Assembly: GCA_001557505.1 (NCBI GenBank)
Contig: LSAX01000003.1
Coordinates: forward strand, 4,216,001 to 4,280,000
DNA length: 64,000 nt
Reading direction: 5' to 3'
Origin: Reticulascus tulasneorum
Lineage: Eukaryota; Ascomycota; Sordariomycetes; Glomerellales; Reticulascaceae
Shown: in pieces, positions 1-12,474 of the stretch
How positions within the stretch are numbered: the stretch's first letter is position 1
How the letters are laid out: the number at the start of each line of letters is the position of its first letter
Translations under genes and position numbers: made by a program
The notes under the pieces: model-generated
Database searches by the model: none
Told to the model about the DNA's origin: nothing
Seen by the model: the letters and a program-made list of their open reading frames with translations, nothing else

Positions 1-505
1 ATATGTTGGACCGGGAAAAGGAAGAAGAGCAAGTGAGGCTCGTTAGCGAAACTTGGTTGTGGAGGCAACAAGGCGAGAAACCAACACTCTTGGAAAGCAA
101 GTTTCTTGGCCGTATCCACTCGTTTATGGCTGGCTGGTTAATTTTAAAGGGTCTTGAGGCGGTGAAAGTCAATAAGAATTAAGGCTGAGTGATAGGACAT
201 GCATCGTGGGCAAGGGTAGGGCATGGGCAAGCTGAAGCTGAAGTGAATTGCTGAGTGAATTGATGCCTGACTATTCTTTACCGTGGCACTGACCGACAAC
301 ATAACTCAAACCAAACATTCAATGAGAGAGCCAAGTTTAAATTTTTCTAAAGTTACAAGCGATTGGTAAATTAACAATCTAATCATGCTACATATGTAGA
401 AACAACGACACGGCATCTAACAGCCTCGGTATCCAAACAAGACGCAACTGGCCAAAACACCCATCATCCATCCGATTTCATCTCCTTCGCCTCCATCCCA
501 AGTCA
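1..505. other. No gene seen; downstream flank of the oxidoreductase gene
   Basis: This stretch lies 3-prime of the minus-strand oxidoreductase that stops at 506. I find no reading frame with recognisable protein character and no repeat. The AT-rich part around 330-420 may hold the 3-prime UTR and polyadenylation region of that gene. Confidence 0.5.
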
Positions 506-1885
506 TCACATCACAGCCTTATACTCAGCGGTCGGCCGCAGAGGCAACCCCGCCTTTACATACGCCATATCCATTGCCCGCGATTGCCCCAGACTATCTT
601 CGCCACTCATAAACACATCTGTCGATCTTCCTCGCACCTGGTGGACAAACTGCTCCAGCATGTAACGGAAAGAGTCCCAGTGCAGCTCACCCGGCCCATC
701 GATACCAGCCTCACGGAATGTGTACGCCTTTCTGTTCTCGTGGGTTTTCCACTGCTTAAGCACCGATCCATCTGCCGCCCGGATAGTCCACTCGTCTGTG
801 ATTTCGATGCGGTGCCAGTGCGAGGCCATCAGATACATGGGAAGCGCAACGGTACGCACCCGAAACTTGGTCTGGCCGGTTGGAAGTGTTGGGTCCTCTA
901 CGGCTGTTGGGCGGTGTCGAACATCGCAGCGCGGTAGCTGGAAAGGACCTTTCAGGTTCATCACTGCGACACCAGTGCCGCCGTTGGGGAAGCGGTATGA
1001 TGCTGTGACTGACTGATCGACAAGCTCATTGGGCGGCGCAAATGTGGTCGCCGTGCTTTCCTCGCAAGATTGAGGTTCGTCGCCGTAAATTTGTCGCAGC
1101 ACGTCGATTGGGTACGTGCCAGGATCCATGATGGAGCCACCAGAGAGCTTGTACTGAAACCGTATGTCGTCCTTCGAGAACGAGTACCATGGCGCAATTG
1201 CAGTAGCATGTGCGTATTCGACATTGGGTCCGTCAATGAGAGTTAAGAAGGACTGCCACGCTGGGTGAAAGCGGTAATGCATGGCCTCCATTAGTACCGG
1301 GGCATTGGGCTGCGAGAGAATCGGAGAGTGGAAGAGTGCTTCTGCCTCTTCGGCATTGGACACAGCCGGCTTTTCCAAAAGAACATGCTTGCCGGCTTGA
1401 ATTGCCTTGAGCGCCCATTCAAAGTGAAAGCCATTGGGAAGCGGTACATAAATCACATCAACTTCTGGGTCATCTATGATGGCTGCAGTATTTCATGGCA
1501 TTAGCTGGTGATGTGATATTCGATGGCTTGGGCTTGAGCGTACCTTGATAGCTATCCTTGACGACAGGAATGCCGTGTTTGGCAGCGAACTCGACTGCCT
1601 TCTGCTTATTACGAGCTGCGACTGAGTGGATTATAACATCCGGGTGTGATTTGGCTGGGGCGAGCAAGGCAGACGGCCTATCAACAACAGAACAGCAAGT
1701 CAGCAGGCTTTTCCGGGTATCATACATCTTCACCGTTTATCTCTAGTTGCCATTTCGCGCCATCGAACTTACGCTATATTTGCAGCACCCAGAATACCAA
1801 ATTTGAGTGGGTTCTTGTTCTTTTGAACAGTGGGTGGGTTAGATCTAAGTCTGTTGCGTCGAATAAAGCCAAGGACGGACCCCAT
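506..1885 (-). CDS. Gfo/Idh/MocA-family NAD(P)-dependent oxidoreductase, 3 exons
   Basis: The model is complement(506..1473, 1544..1677, 1773..1885), 404 aa, starting at the ATG at 1885. Both introns have GT..AG ends and the phases agree. The first exon ends in the Rossmann motif FGILGAANIA, which continues across the first splice as PSALLAPA. The second exon carries SVAARNKQKAVEFAAKHG, and the third opens with DDPEVDVIYVPLPNGFH followed by VLLEKPA, where the Lys of EKP is the family's catalytic or substrate-binding lysine. The C-terminal part is the alpha/beta substrate domain. Length and motifs fit the dihydrodiol dehydrogenase / D-xylose 1-dehydrogenase (NADP) branch, cytosolic; the substrate cannot be read from sequence. 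It lies 860 bp downstream of the ABC transporter on the same strand, and I see no proof of co-function. Confidence 0.88.
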
Positions 1886-2744
1886 GGTTGCAAATCGAGG
1901 TTGTCTTGGAAGTGGAGTGTGACTTGTCTTGCACTTGAAGATTCGCGAGATGATTCTTTGATGTTTGTGTGCGAGTTGTGTTGCATTGGATCTCAATCAA
2001 CTCATGGGCGGTCGTAGATGAGGCTCTTATAAAGGGGGGATTCAGAGGAGTTGGTTGAGCATCAGAATGCACCTCAACCAACTCGACGCCATTGATGCAA
2101 TCTGCTTACAGGGCACCCGTCCGTGTTAGTGGCCGACTCCACCTGGTAACGAGGCGGGATACAACACCGATTTGCTTCGCCCACTCAGTTCGCGAACTCC
2201 GGCAGACCGTCAGCCCTAGAAACCTCCGCCAAGGCCGTCAGCACTAAATAGACGAGAAAGTCCACCAAGTAGGTTAATTGGAATTGACTCTTCTCTAAAT
2301 CCTATCCACACTGCAAATTTCGATTTAAACCCCTGCCAGTTGTTCCAGTCAACCTGAATCTCTCCACCTGGACAGAAGCGGACTTGCGGAGTTCTGTTGA
2401 CATGAACCTCTGCGGTTACTGTCATGCCTGGGAGTTGGGTCCGCGAGTGCGTAGTGTCCGCTAGCTTATTCTCCAGTGCCGCAATTCCAATTGTCGAATC
2501 ACCATCTTCATTTGTACGACGCAGAGCCGTTGATTCGCCAATTGGACCCCTGATGTGCTAGTGCTACCCTAGATCTGGAATTGCGGGTGCCTTTGCGTTG
2601 CAGGAATAATGGCGTGTTGTATCTCTATGAGTTCGTATAGGAATTAAACCACTCGCCTCCTCACCAACTTATTATGACTGTAGACTTTGTCCTCGTTGAA
2701 TAACTGCCCGTTCCTGAATCGGGCGGAGGATTTGGGACACTGCC
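1886..2744. other. Intergenic between the ABC transporter 3-prime end and the oxidoreductase start
   Basis: This contains the promoter of the oxidoreductase (read leftward from 1885) and the 3-prime UTR of the ABC transporter, whose stop is at 2745. I saw only short frames without protein character. Confidence 0.5.
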
Positions 2745-5700
2745 CTACTCTAGATTTTGAGCTTCACACATCTGCTTGTACATCCCACCCTTCGCAACCA
2801 GCTGCGAATGTGTCCCTCTCTCCACGATCTTCCCTTGGTAAAAGACACAAATTACGTCTGCGTCCTTCACAGTGCTAAGCCTATGCGCCACGGCAATCGT
2901 GATTCTCTGCCCATCCACTGCCGCGTCACTCAGCGCCTTCTGCACAATCTTCTCTGATTCCGTGTCCAGCGCGCTCGTCGCCTCGTCTAGCAGTAACACC
3001 TTTGGGTTGCGGATCAAAGCTCGGGCAATGGCGATGCGCTGTCGCTGTCCGCCTGAAAGCTGCAGCCCGTTGCTGCCACAAGGGGTGCTGAGACCCTCGG
3101 GAAGGGAGGATATGAACTCCCACGCGTTGGCGGCGCGGCATGCGGACTCAATAGTGGAGTCGGGGATGATCTCGTCCGTGTCGAGACCCAGAGCGATGTT
3201 TTCGCGGATGCTGCCCTGGAACAGAGTAGGTTCCTGCTGGACGAGGGCGACGATCCGGCGGTATAGTCGAGGATTGAGGTCAGGCAGAGCGTCGCCATCG
3301 ATGCGAATATGGCCGGTTGTCGGATCATAGAACCGCTCCAGCATGGCAATGATAGTGCTCTTGCCGCATCCAGAGGCTCCTACTAGGGCGACAAACTGGC
3401 CCTTCTTGATCTATGGTTCAATTCGCTTAGCTGCAGAACACAACGCGATCTAATGGTGATACTTACTTCCAGGTTAACACCCCGCAGAACGTGGGCGTCG
3501 GGTCGTAGAGGATATGAGAATCGCAAGCTCTCGATCGAAACAGAATCCCCAGTCTTTGGCGTTGCGTCGCGATTGTGCTGCGTGTCCTGGATGACTGGCT
3601 CAAGATCGTGGAGCCAGAAGATATAGTTCGCGGCGTTGGTGCACTTTGTTAAGCCTTGAAACTGTTCAGCAATTTAATCAAGACAGTGTGATGGGGTACT
3701 AACTACTAGAGTACTGAAACAACATAGACGCAGCTATACCCGAGAAGTATGTGCCCATGAACGCAACAAAGAATTGATACATGCTGATCTCCTCAAGAGA
3801 GAGCAACCGGCAACCGTACCTGCGGAGCTTGGCATTAGTTCAATGCATCTTCGCAGGTATCAAGGTAATCACAAACCAGAAGCCTAGCGCCAAGAACAGG
3901 TGCTCAATGGATTGGGTCAACGAAAATAGGATCGTCATTGTAAAAAGAGGCTTGGTAGACAGCCTGATGGCATGATTTAGCTCAGTCGTGTACCTCTTCA
4001 AGACGGATTCTTCAATAGCCAGAGACGAGACTGTTCGAATCGCATTCACCGCCTCTGATGCGAGACCGGCACTCGCTGTGTAGTGTTTGGAAATATCCGA
4101 GTCGAGTTTCGTCTCGAGACGAATCTTCAATAATCCAGCACATGCCAGTGGTGGCATGCCTGCCAAGACTACAACCAAACCAAACTTCCATGTGTAAGCA
4201 ATGGCGAGGATACTGCAAGCAGCGACATTGAAGACCGCGATTAGAATTAGGGCAATGTTGAAGCCCATTAACTCGAGAATAGACTGCGGGTTCGAGTCAA
4301 GACGGCTTGCCATTGCGCCTGTGTTGTTTTCCTGTCGGTCAAAAAACTGAAGATCCTGTCGCAGGAAATCGTCCAATATCTGCCTTCGGAATTTATGATT
4401 CAGGGTCTATAACATGATTAGCAATATATCCCCGGATGTTTCTGAGGTGCTGAGCTAAACCACCTGCGCAATCACGTTCGTCGACCAGCCCATGCCCAAG
4501 TAGAAGATAAGCACGCCAAAAGCGACAACGAGGAACATCAGAGCGAAGAAATTACTGCGTGAGATAAAGTCTGAACCTGTCAGGTTGAATACGTCCATGA
4601 GTTCTGCAATGATGAGGGCTTGACCCGGGAACATGCCAGCTGTAACGGTGTTAGACATGGTACTGTGGGTCGTTGCCTGGATGGAAGATACTAACCGGAT
4701 CCTAAGCTGGTTACGAGAGTGAGGATGTATGCCCAACGGATCTCAGGACTCTCTTTCATCATACGAACAACGATGCCGAAGAGCCCGAGAGGCTTGTGGT
4801 TGTCAAAGTTGTCTCTCTCGCGCTGGATTTCCATTCGCCTCTGATCGTTAGTCTGATGTCGGCTCAAAGTTCTTGTGGCCTCGTTATCGTCTTTGGCACG
4901 GATGTCTTGTTCGTCTTCTTCCTCAGTCTCCGTGATAGATCCTCCTTCTAGAACTGCCAAACTCTGGGCGTTGACAAGCCGGGCATACGCGGAGCCTTGC
5001 TGGAGCAGGGAGTCGTGCGTTCCTTGCTCTACAATGCTTCCTTGACTCATCACCACAATGTTGTCTGCGTTTCGGATGGTTGCCAACTTATGCGCAATTA
5101 CAATGGTCGTTCTGCCCTCCGATGCCCTATCCAAAGCCTTTTGTACAATTCCCTCAGCGTGAGGGTCGAGAGCACTCGTGGCTTCGTCGAGAAGCAGAAC
5201 TTTCGGCTCGGACACGATGCTTCGGGCAATCGCGACACGTTGCTTCTGGCCGCCAGACAGGAGGCCGCCGCGTTCACCAATATGAGTATCGTAACCTTCG
5301 GGTAGCTGTACTATGAAGTCATGGGCAAAGGCGATCTTGGCGGCTGCTTGGACTTGGGCCATCTGTTCCTCTTTAGTCACATGCTCCCAAGGTGTTCCAA
5401 CCAATCCGTTTGCTATGTTCTCGAAGACGCTTGCTTGGAACAAAACGGGCTCCTGTAGAATAATCAGTAAAAGAGTATGCATTGCTCCCAGTTGGGCATG
5501 GTCACCTGCTGAACGAGGCGGATGTTCTTTCTCAACCAATTGACATTGAGCTGGTCGATCGCTCGTCCATCCAGCTTGATGCAACCCGATTTAGGATTGT
5601 ACCAACGTTCAATCAGCCCAATAATGGTGCTTTTCCCTGAGCCGCTGGCGCCCTTTTCGTTTTGTAAGTATATGCAAGCTTCCCTGGGGGACACAGCACT

Positions 5701-7114
5701 TACGACTAAGGCGGTGACCTTTCCCGCCGGGACGTGAAGGGAGAAGTCGCTCAAGACGGTGACACCAGGCCGTGTAGGGTAAGAAAATGTGACATTCTCC
5801 AGCTGCAGCTCACCCACGGTCTGTATGGGCTGGTCCCCGGACTTGCTCAATGCATCGATATCAGAAACCCTGTCAATAATCCGGAAGAGGTTTGCCGCAG
5901 CTGAACCAGCTCTGGTAAATTCGATGATGTAAGGGGCAAGTATGGTGAGACTGGTCGCACCGATGATGACGGAGAGTAATACTCTGGATGAAAGAATTAG
6001 TATGCACATTTTCCGCCTAGTAAAAGACTACTCACGTGAAAATATCGCCCGAGCTATCGATCTCGCCCCGGGACATCATCTGAACTCCTTGCCAAAACGC
6101 CAGCCCAAAGCCCGCGTTAATCACAAAGTATTCAGTTGAGAAGAGTAAGCCGAACAGAGGAGACTTTTTGTTCCCTAGATTGTGAGCGTCTTGTAGAAAC
6201 CGATTGTACCTCTCGACAAGCCTCGAACGAATTTCGAAAGCATGCACTGTCCTGGCGCTCGAGAGAACACCCTCGGCGAACGAACCGGCCTCTGCATAGA
6301 TCTTGTGAATCTTCGTCTCGATTGCGGCCTCGATAGTCGATGTGATGCCTATGATAATCAAGATGGCTGGTGCAATGCACATGGTAATTAGCGTTAACTT
6401 CCATTGTGTGGCGAAGGCAATTGCAAATGCCGTAATCAGTACGGCCACGCCTTGGAAAGTAAGTGCGAGCTTCTCCGCAATTCCGACCTGAATCAAACGC
6501 CCGTTAGACACAGCCTGTGACGCGATGGAACCACTAGTTCCGGAATCAAAGAAGGCAACTTCTTGACGGAGGGCGGCGCGAAGATACTCATGCCGGATGT
6601 TGCGAGTGACACGGTAGGCGGCAAATGTTGTGAGAGATATGTAAATGTATGACAGAACAAATCTTGCAATGCCGATGTAGACAAAATAGAGCCTAACGAG
6701 AAGTCAGTCACTGGACTCTGGATTGATATGGGACCAGAAGGCAGCTTTACGCCAGTTTTCCTGCCTCGCTTTGGAAGGTATCAGGCGACGAGCGTCCAGA
6801 TGCAAAGTCGCTGATAGTCGTTATGAACGAGCCGAAGACCAAGTTCTGTAGGGCAATCCCAGCACCAGTGCCCAAAGCTGCGGCGATTGAAAGCGCCTGA
6901 AGGAGCTTTTCGGTCGCCCCGCCAAATGTGAATATCCTCTTGAGCGTAAGTCAGCATGCATGCAAACCGGGCCTATCCAAGTCCAACTGCTAAAGATACT
7001 CACCAAGTAGGCCTTGAATGCACCATCCTCCACTTGGTGTCCATCGGCTGGCGTCTCTGCTGAGATCTGCACCTCCTCTGTAGGCGAATTCTTCTCCTCG
7101 GATTCAACCGCCAT
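2745..7114 (-). CDS. Full-size ABCB (MDR/P-glycoprotein-type) ABC transporter, 11 exons
   Basis: The model is complement(2745..3410, 3467..3654, 3704..3819, 3877..4406, 4464..4639, 4696..5452, 5506..5652, 5704..5983, 6036..6692, 6751..6938, 7004..7114), 1271 aa, starting MAVESEEK. All ten introns have GT..AG ends with consistent phases. The layout is TMD1-NBD1-TMD2-NBD2. NBD1 has Walker A GASGSGKST (about 413-421), signature LSGGQKQR, Walker B VLLLDEATSALD and H-loop IAHKL. NBD2 has Walker A GASGCGKST (about 1061-1069), signature LSGGQRQR, Walker B VLLLDEATSALD and H-loop VAHRL. Both ATP sites therefore look competent. An acidic linker (ETEEEDEQ) joins the halves. Family members such as S. 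pombe Pmd1 are plasma-membrane drug or lipid exporters; the substrate here is unknown. There is no adjacent biosynthetic cluster, so general xenobiotic efflux is the default inference. Confidence 0.95.
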
Positions 7115-7257
7115 CGGATTGTCGTCGATATCGTCGCCACCGTCGTCTTATGAGAACTGGACCTATTGCTTGAGAGAGGGAGTTGATAGGAGTTCGAAAA
7201 GCAAACCAGGCGTTTAATCCTTCCCATCACAACAGACTGCAGGTGAGCTGGTGGAAA

Positions 7258-7280
7258 TTATATATATATATATATATATA
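7258..7280. repeat. TA dinucleotide microsatellite
   Basis: A run of about ten TA units lies roughly 145 bp upstream of the ABC transporter start codon, inside its promoter region. Confidence 0.85.
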
Positions 7281-8699
7281 TTCAGAAAGCCACGCAAAAG
7301 TCGCCCGACGCCACACAATGACGGTCTCCTTCGGGAAATTTACCGCCAAGACACAAAGATCCAATCATCAACTATCGGCAGGGAACATGTGGTGGGTACG
7401 CCAAGATGGAAGACTCACTTCGACTCCAAACTGAATGGGTTTGGGACAAACTTGATACTTGATTGTGGATCCAAAGGTGGCCGCGGGTAAGGAAAATAAC
7501 AGCCTCTATCTCGGTCACCGGAACCCACGGGGCGCGGCGGGAAAAGTTGGAGCCTGGTCCGCTTCGCTCGGACGACGCATTGCCCCATTCAGGGTCCCCT
7601 CGATTGAATTTTTAGTGGTAGGCCGAAGAATTTTCTCGGAGACTTCACTGGGATATTACTACGCAGTAGTCAAGATCATCCCGTCTGACATTTGGGATGT
7701 GTCTAATCTCGGCCAGCATGCAGCTTGGGCCGGAACCCGCGTGTAGCGTGCTCGGCCTACGTTCCAGAGGACCAGGATCGGATGCCCTATACAAACGAAA
7801 GGCGCTAGACACTCGTGATATCTTCGTTCAAGGAATTTCTCGCTGATGATCGCCAAGTGAGTTCAAGGAACCACTCCTGATTCAACTCACTTGAGCGTAC
7901 GAGACACGGTCTTTTTCTTCGGGATATCGCATCCGAATGGCGATTTCGCTCTGTCTAATACCCAAGGTTTGTTCCAGTGCCTGGAGTGTCAGCTCCCAGT
8001 TTGACCTCGTATTCGGGTCTGTTGTAGAGAATGGCGGAAACGCGGCCGCCCCCACGCTCAGCCATTTGAAGATGTCTGATTTATCAGCCATACTGGAGAA
8101 CGATACCAGAATACTTTGCTATGGGCGACGAAGCCGGACCCTGCACCTCCACGTGGTGTCACCTGGGAACCTGATTTCAAACGCAGAGACGCAGCAGCAG
8201 CAGCTGCGGCCATACGACAGACCAATTGATTGAATTCTTGGCTATCTCTAGGCTGTGGTGACGATGAAATTTTCACCTGCTGATTCGCCGATACGCCAGC
8301 CATACCACCAAAAGGCATAGTGAGATATAATTAACCTAATTTTACGTGTATTTACGCGAATATACATATAACAATTATATCACGTAAGGCAGAAAGACTG
8401 TAGGTGATTACTAATAGATAAGACGAGAAGCTATTAGGCCCGTGATGCGGAGGCTAGAGGTAATGGCGATGGCGGTCTGTTTGGATTATATGTCCTACAC
8501 CGATCTTTGCGGCGTGAATATCCGAGGCGTAGTCCTTTGGAAGAGCCCCGATAAATAACAAGCGGCGTTGCTATTAACCTGGGCGTGGTTAGATCCCCTT
8601 TCTCTTTGGCCTGACCGGAGGATAGGTAAGTATATTGTAGTCACACATGAGTACAAAATCTTAATAGAGAGAATACTTTGTTATCATTAATCACCTAAG
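7281..8699. other. Gene-poor region with possible short minus-strand gene fragments
   Basis: Two minus-strand frames have some coding look. One opens at an ATG at 8318 (MPFGGMAGVS, followed by an alanine run). The other (8091-7888, MADKSDIFKWLSVGAAAF) ends in a GTGAGT donor-like site and may splice into the frame read at about 7810-7660. I recognise no family. From 8320 to 8640 the sequence is AT-rich and resembles decayed repeat DNA. Whether a functional gene is present is uncertain. Confidence 0.25.
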
Positions 8700-9090
8700 A
8701 TGCTTTCCGCCAAGTACAAGCCAGCAGCTTCCAACTGTACCACAGAGAGGCCCGCTCCGAAGGCAGCAACATCAGGTCAATCCTCGCTGATTAGGTGCGA
8801 ATACCAACCTCTTACAGAGAACGAGCCTGTTCGATATCGTACCATCCATCCCAGCGTGGAAAGTGATGGGTTTTCGCATCTTATTGGCGCGCCCCTCTCA
8901 AAGCAATCTCAAATATCTAGGTGGTTCGTAAGCGAGATCAAAATCTCTACGTCGACGGTGAGCGAATTCTTGTGACCTCGAAATTGTGGGACACACTTAA
9001 GCAGCTGCGCTTGCCGACCAGGTACCAGGCGGTCCAATTTGTCTCCAAGAATAACTTCATAGTTTGTTGGAACATTGTATTCTAGAGGCT
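8700..9090 (+). pseudogene. Degraded HET-domain fragment
   Basis: The frame from the ATG at 8700 contains CEYQPLTENEPVRYRTIHPS, matching the usual HET-domain lead-in (Y-x-PL ... IRLL-x-L-x-P). After a frame change near 8940 a second frame reads LYVDGERILVTSKLWDTL then KQLRLPTRYQAV, matching the stretch that normally runs I-x-V-(N/D)-G ... V-T-x-N-L-x-x-A-L-x-x-L-R before WIDAICINQ. The WG and ICINQ motifs are missing and no intron clearly restores one frame. I read it as a relic of a HET gene, truncated on the 3-prime side. The identification rests on motif memory. Confidence 0.45.
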
Positions 9091-11180
9091 TGCGATATAA
9101 TCTTGGACAGGATGACAGAGCGTCTCCTAATATCGGAAGACTTCATTCGATGATATCATAAATCTTCTCCAGCAAGTACTTGAGACACGAACGCGGCGGC
9201 TTTGCTCCGGCCATGTCTGAGCAGTCCCGAACAATCTTCATCGGAACTTGGAACAGCTGGGCCAATTACCGCGCAGTTTGTCGGGATCGTTTATGCAGAA
9301 CTTGCATCCAGTCCACTGTGACGAATCACAGTGCGACTGAGCCACAGTCGGCGCCGACCCCGACCCCAGCTTCTTCCATCAAATTATGCCCAGCATCGCC
9401 GATACATAGTTGAATCGGTATGACGGAAGTCGGCTACAGTGGCTTGGCATCAAATCTCGCCCGGAAGGGTAGTCTGTACTTTACATCTAGAGCCAGTGCC
9501 GGGTTAACGTAAGCTAAGAATTACGGCTTAGCTAGAGGGGTTGCAATTCAAGCAAGCATATAGTCGCAATGAGTATTAGTATATAGTACGTGGTATTTGG
9601 TCAGTGGTTCGCGCAACAGGATTCAGTAGAGGCTGTGTTGAGAGGCCGAATATCCATTTGATTTGATCAAATGCGCAATGTAAGTCTTGAGCGATGATGA
9701 ACTGTGTCAACATGTAGCTGAATGTGATGTTGTAGTTAGAATTTCGAGAGGCGTATTGCCTACCATGGGCCCCCTTTTGCCATTTTGGCCATTTTTGGTT
9801 TACAAAAGTCCCTAGAATTCTGGGGGCGTGCTTCATTGCAGGTCTCCACTTGCATAGGCGCGGCATGTAGCACGGTCAGATTGGAGCCTTGTCAGAATAG
9901 CTCTGCCGAGAACACCATCTACAAATGTTAATGCCGATCCCTCATGCGAACATTTCTTGGGAGCCTGGGAGCTTCACGAATCCCGAAGAATTGGCCCCTC
10001 CCCGGAACTAGTTCACCTTCTATAACTGCTTTGCGAGGAGTGGGCATTATGAAAACATTCTTTTTAGTATAGATTTGTTGGGGGCCTAATTGCAAAGCAA
10101 GCAAAGGAACCATTTCAGCGTTACAGCGGTGGCGAGAACTTTGTCATGACTAAAGGGTGAGTTGCTCTCGCTGGTAACTGCGGTAAGGAGGTCTTGACTA
10201 TCAGGGAGCATCGGCCACCATTGTCTCACCAAAACGGAAGCTCTTGACGTCACTCATCAGACGGCAATTGCACTCGGGAGATATACACTAGTGTTGAAAA
10301 CGGGTCTGGCCATTGGCCGCAATGATCATGTTGCAGTCGTTGCGGCACAGAAGTCTGCCTAGGCTGCTAGGTTTGCTTGATGGGCATCTCAACACCAGTT
10401 GTGGTAAACCTATCTACTTCGTCTATACAGCGAAACACGCAGTTGTTGACGATCTGGGGTACAGGTTGGACCTGCGCCACTCTCAAGTTGAGGTAGCTGA
10501 CCAGCTTAAGCAACTGATGTCGATCAGTTATCCAGCAAATCGTAGATATCATCAGATGAAACAAATTCTTCAGGTCCAATCAATTCATACTAAGACTATT
10601 CATAATCATAAGAGGTATTTTTAGGCTACGTCGATCATTCGCTGGAGTTGGGTCTAAGCCTGGTCAGTCAGCACTCCACTTGACGGTGGAAGTCCACTGT
10701 GATCTTCCCAAAGGGTGGAAACCTTTCTTTAAGCAGACAAATAATATTACCCAATTGGCTAGATGCAGGGCGGCCGCTACCGGTCCAGTTCCGTCGCGGC
10801 ACAGTATATTGCATCGCTTCATCGTCTGGGATTGCACAAATACGAGGCGCGAAAGCTGCTTTATGTTGACAGCGTTGCACAACAGCAGCATGGATGGTCA
10901 TATTCACTTGGCGTCTTACTGTTCACGTCATTGGACTTATTTACCGCGGAGCACCCCTGTGTCGGGTAATCCAAGACGGGACGATGACGCTGAGCCATTG
11001 TAGTGAACCATGCAAGTCAACTCGATGGATAGAGCGAGTTGTCAACTCTGTGACGGCATTGATCGACCTTCGCCGGTAATGAAACTGGAAGGAGCCTTTT
11101 TGATCGACAATTTTCGATGTTGACTGCAAGTAGAGCATACAGCAGGCGTTCGTCAACGACAGCAGTGTATACAGTCTTCT
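9091..11180. other. Long non-coding or decayed region
   Basis: I see no gene with recognisable domains. Short frames exist on both strands but none carries a motif or extends across plausible splice sites. The first few hundred bases may be the decayed 3-prime part of the HET relic. Confidence 0.4.
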
Positions 11181-11184
11181 CAAC

Positions 11185-11193
11185 TATAAAAGG
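11185..11193 (+). promoter_or_regulatory. TATA box of the secreted-protein gene
   Basis: TATAAAAGG lies 140 bp upstream of the ATG at 11325. A transcription start about 30 bp downstream would give a 5-prime leader near 110 nt, normal for a fungal gene. Confidence 0.6.
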
Positions 11194-11324
11194 AGCTTGA
11201 TTGTCCATCTCTGAGATCTCTCTTGACACCCACATCTCACAGACTCTTACTTGTTGACCCAGAACTCAAAACAATCAGCATCTCAAACTAAATAACTTAG
11301 CCGGCCAGTCCAGAAACCTGAAAA

Positions 11325-12474
11325 ATGTCTTTCTCGAGTCTCAGACTTTCCATTGTTGCCCTCGCTGGCCTTTACCCAGCGGCTTTCGCTGCACCCGCTG
11401 CTGGACAATTTGGGGCTATCTCGGAGCGGCAGACAACCTTCTTCGTTGACGCTCACGGCGGTGGTGGCACTACCGGCTGCACCTCTGATAACTGGCTTGT
11501 TGCCCTAGGCTTAAATGATGGTGAGAAAATATTCATCTTGGCTAGGTAATTCAGCTCCTGACAATACACAGATTCACAGCCTGGTAGTCCAACCAATTGC
11601 CAGGTCCATAACTCGCAGGACAGATTTCCCGCCGATGTCCAGACAGCCACAGGGAGCTGGGAGGTCTGGTTTGATGTCAGTGATGCGCTAGTTGGCGGAG
11701 AATCTGCTTTCATCGTCCGATCTCCAGCCGGCGTCGACATCGAAAACTGTGGAGTGGCCGTTATCAATGTCCAGGCCCCGACTTGTGTTCGAGCGAGTCT
11801 TGCTGCTACTTTTATGCTCCAGCTTTGCCTATCAAATTGCTCTCCTACCTTGGCGGAAGCACAGACATTGACGTTTGACATTCACTCCAGAGAAGACCGC
11901 AGGACTCTCGAGAAGATGGGCATTAAGATGCATGTGGAGAACGAGAGCCTGGGCTTGCTTGCACGTCAAGACGCCTCTTGCTTCAAGCATGGCGGTGTCT
12001 TTGAAACTCTTGATCAAGGCGATGTTAGGTTAGTACTTGCTTTTGCCCAGCGGACATACTGCTCTGTCAAATTTCAAGGGCGCAGGTTTTATTGACATGG
12101 AATTTTACGGCAGAACCATAAAAGACAATGTCGTATGCCCGCCGGGCGCCGACGGGTGTGAACAAACATATGCAGTTGAGCAGACAGTTAGTAATAGCAT
12201 AACTGGTGGCCTTTCTGCAGGGTTTGAAGGCATCTTCTCAGCAACCCTGGAAGTCTCATGGGAGACATCCTCTTCTGTCAGCACTCAAACAACCTTCAAA
12301 ATCCCCGCTGGACAATCTGGCGCCGTCACCTGGACCCCGATTGTCAAATGTGCCGAAGGCACATTTGAAGGCTGTGGTGCGGACGAAGGCAAGTTTGTCT
12401 CAATGTGCACTGCGGCTTTGGACTCGAATGGCGACGCTCGTGGTGCACTCACCTTCGTGCAGATTATAACTTAA
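11325..12474 (+). CDS. Secreted two-module beta-rich protein, family not recognised
   Basis: The preferred model is join(11325..11520, 11572..12023, 12079..12474), 347 aa. The first 22 or so residues form a signal peptide (SLRLSIVALAGLYPAAFAAP), followed by ISERQTTF, a typical processing site. The first module has paired cysteines (TTGCTSDNW, SPTNCQVHN, IENCGVAV, APTCVRAS). A second LLARQDASC junction precedes the second module, which has CPPGADGC, a Ser/Thr-rich strand-like stretch and IPAGQSGAVTWTP. Alternating polar and hydrophobic residues plus the PAGQ-x-G segment faintly recall aerolysin/ETX-type beta-rich secreted proteins; this is weak inference, with no activity assigned. Intron 2 is uncertain: the best-looking donor (AG then GTTAGT) does not keep frame with an acceptor at a normal distance, so I used GTTAGG. 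A frameshift is an alternative. Confidence 0.7.

Noticed and set aside
2745..7114. Secondary-metabolite cluster anchored by the ABC transporter and oxidoreductase
   Set aside because: No polyketide synthase, peptide synthetase, terpene synthase or pathway regulator is present nearby.
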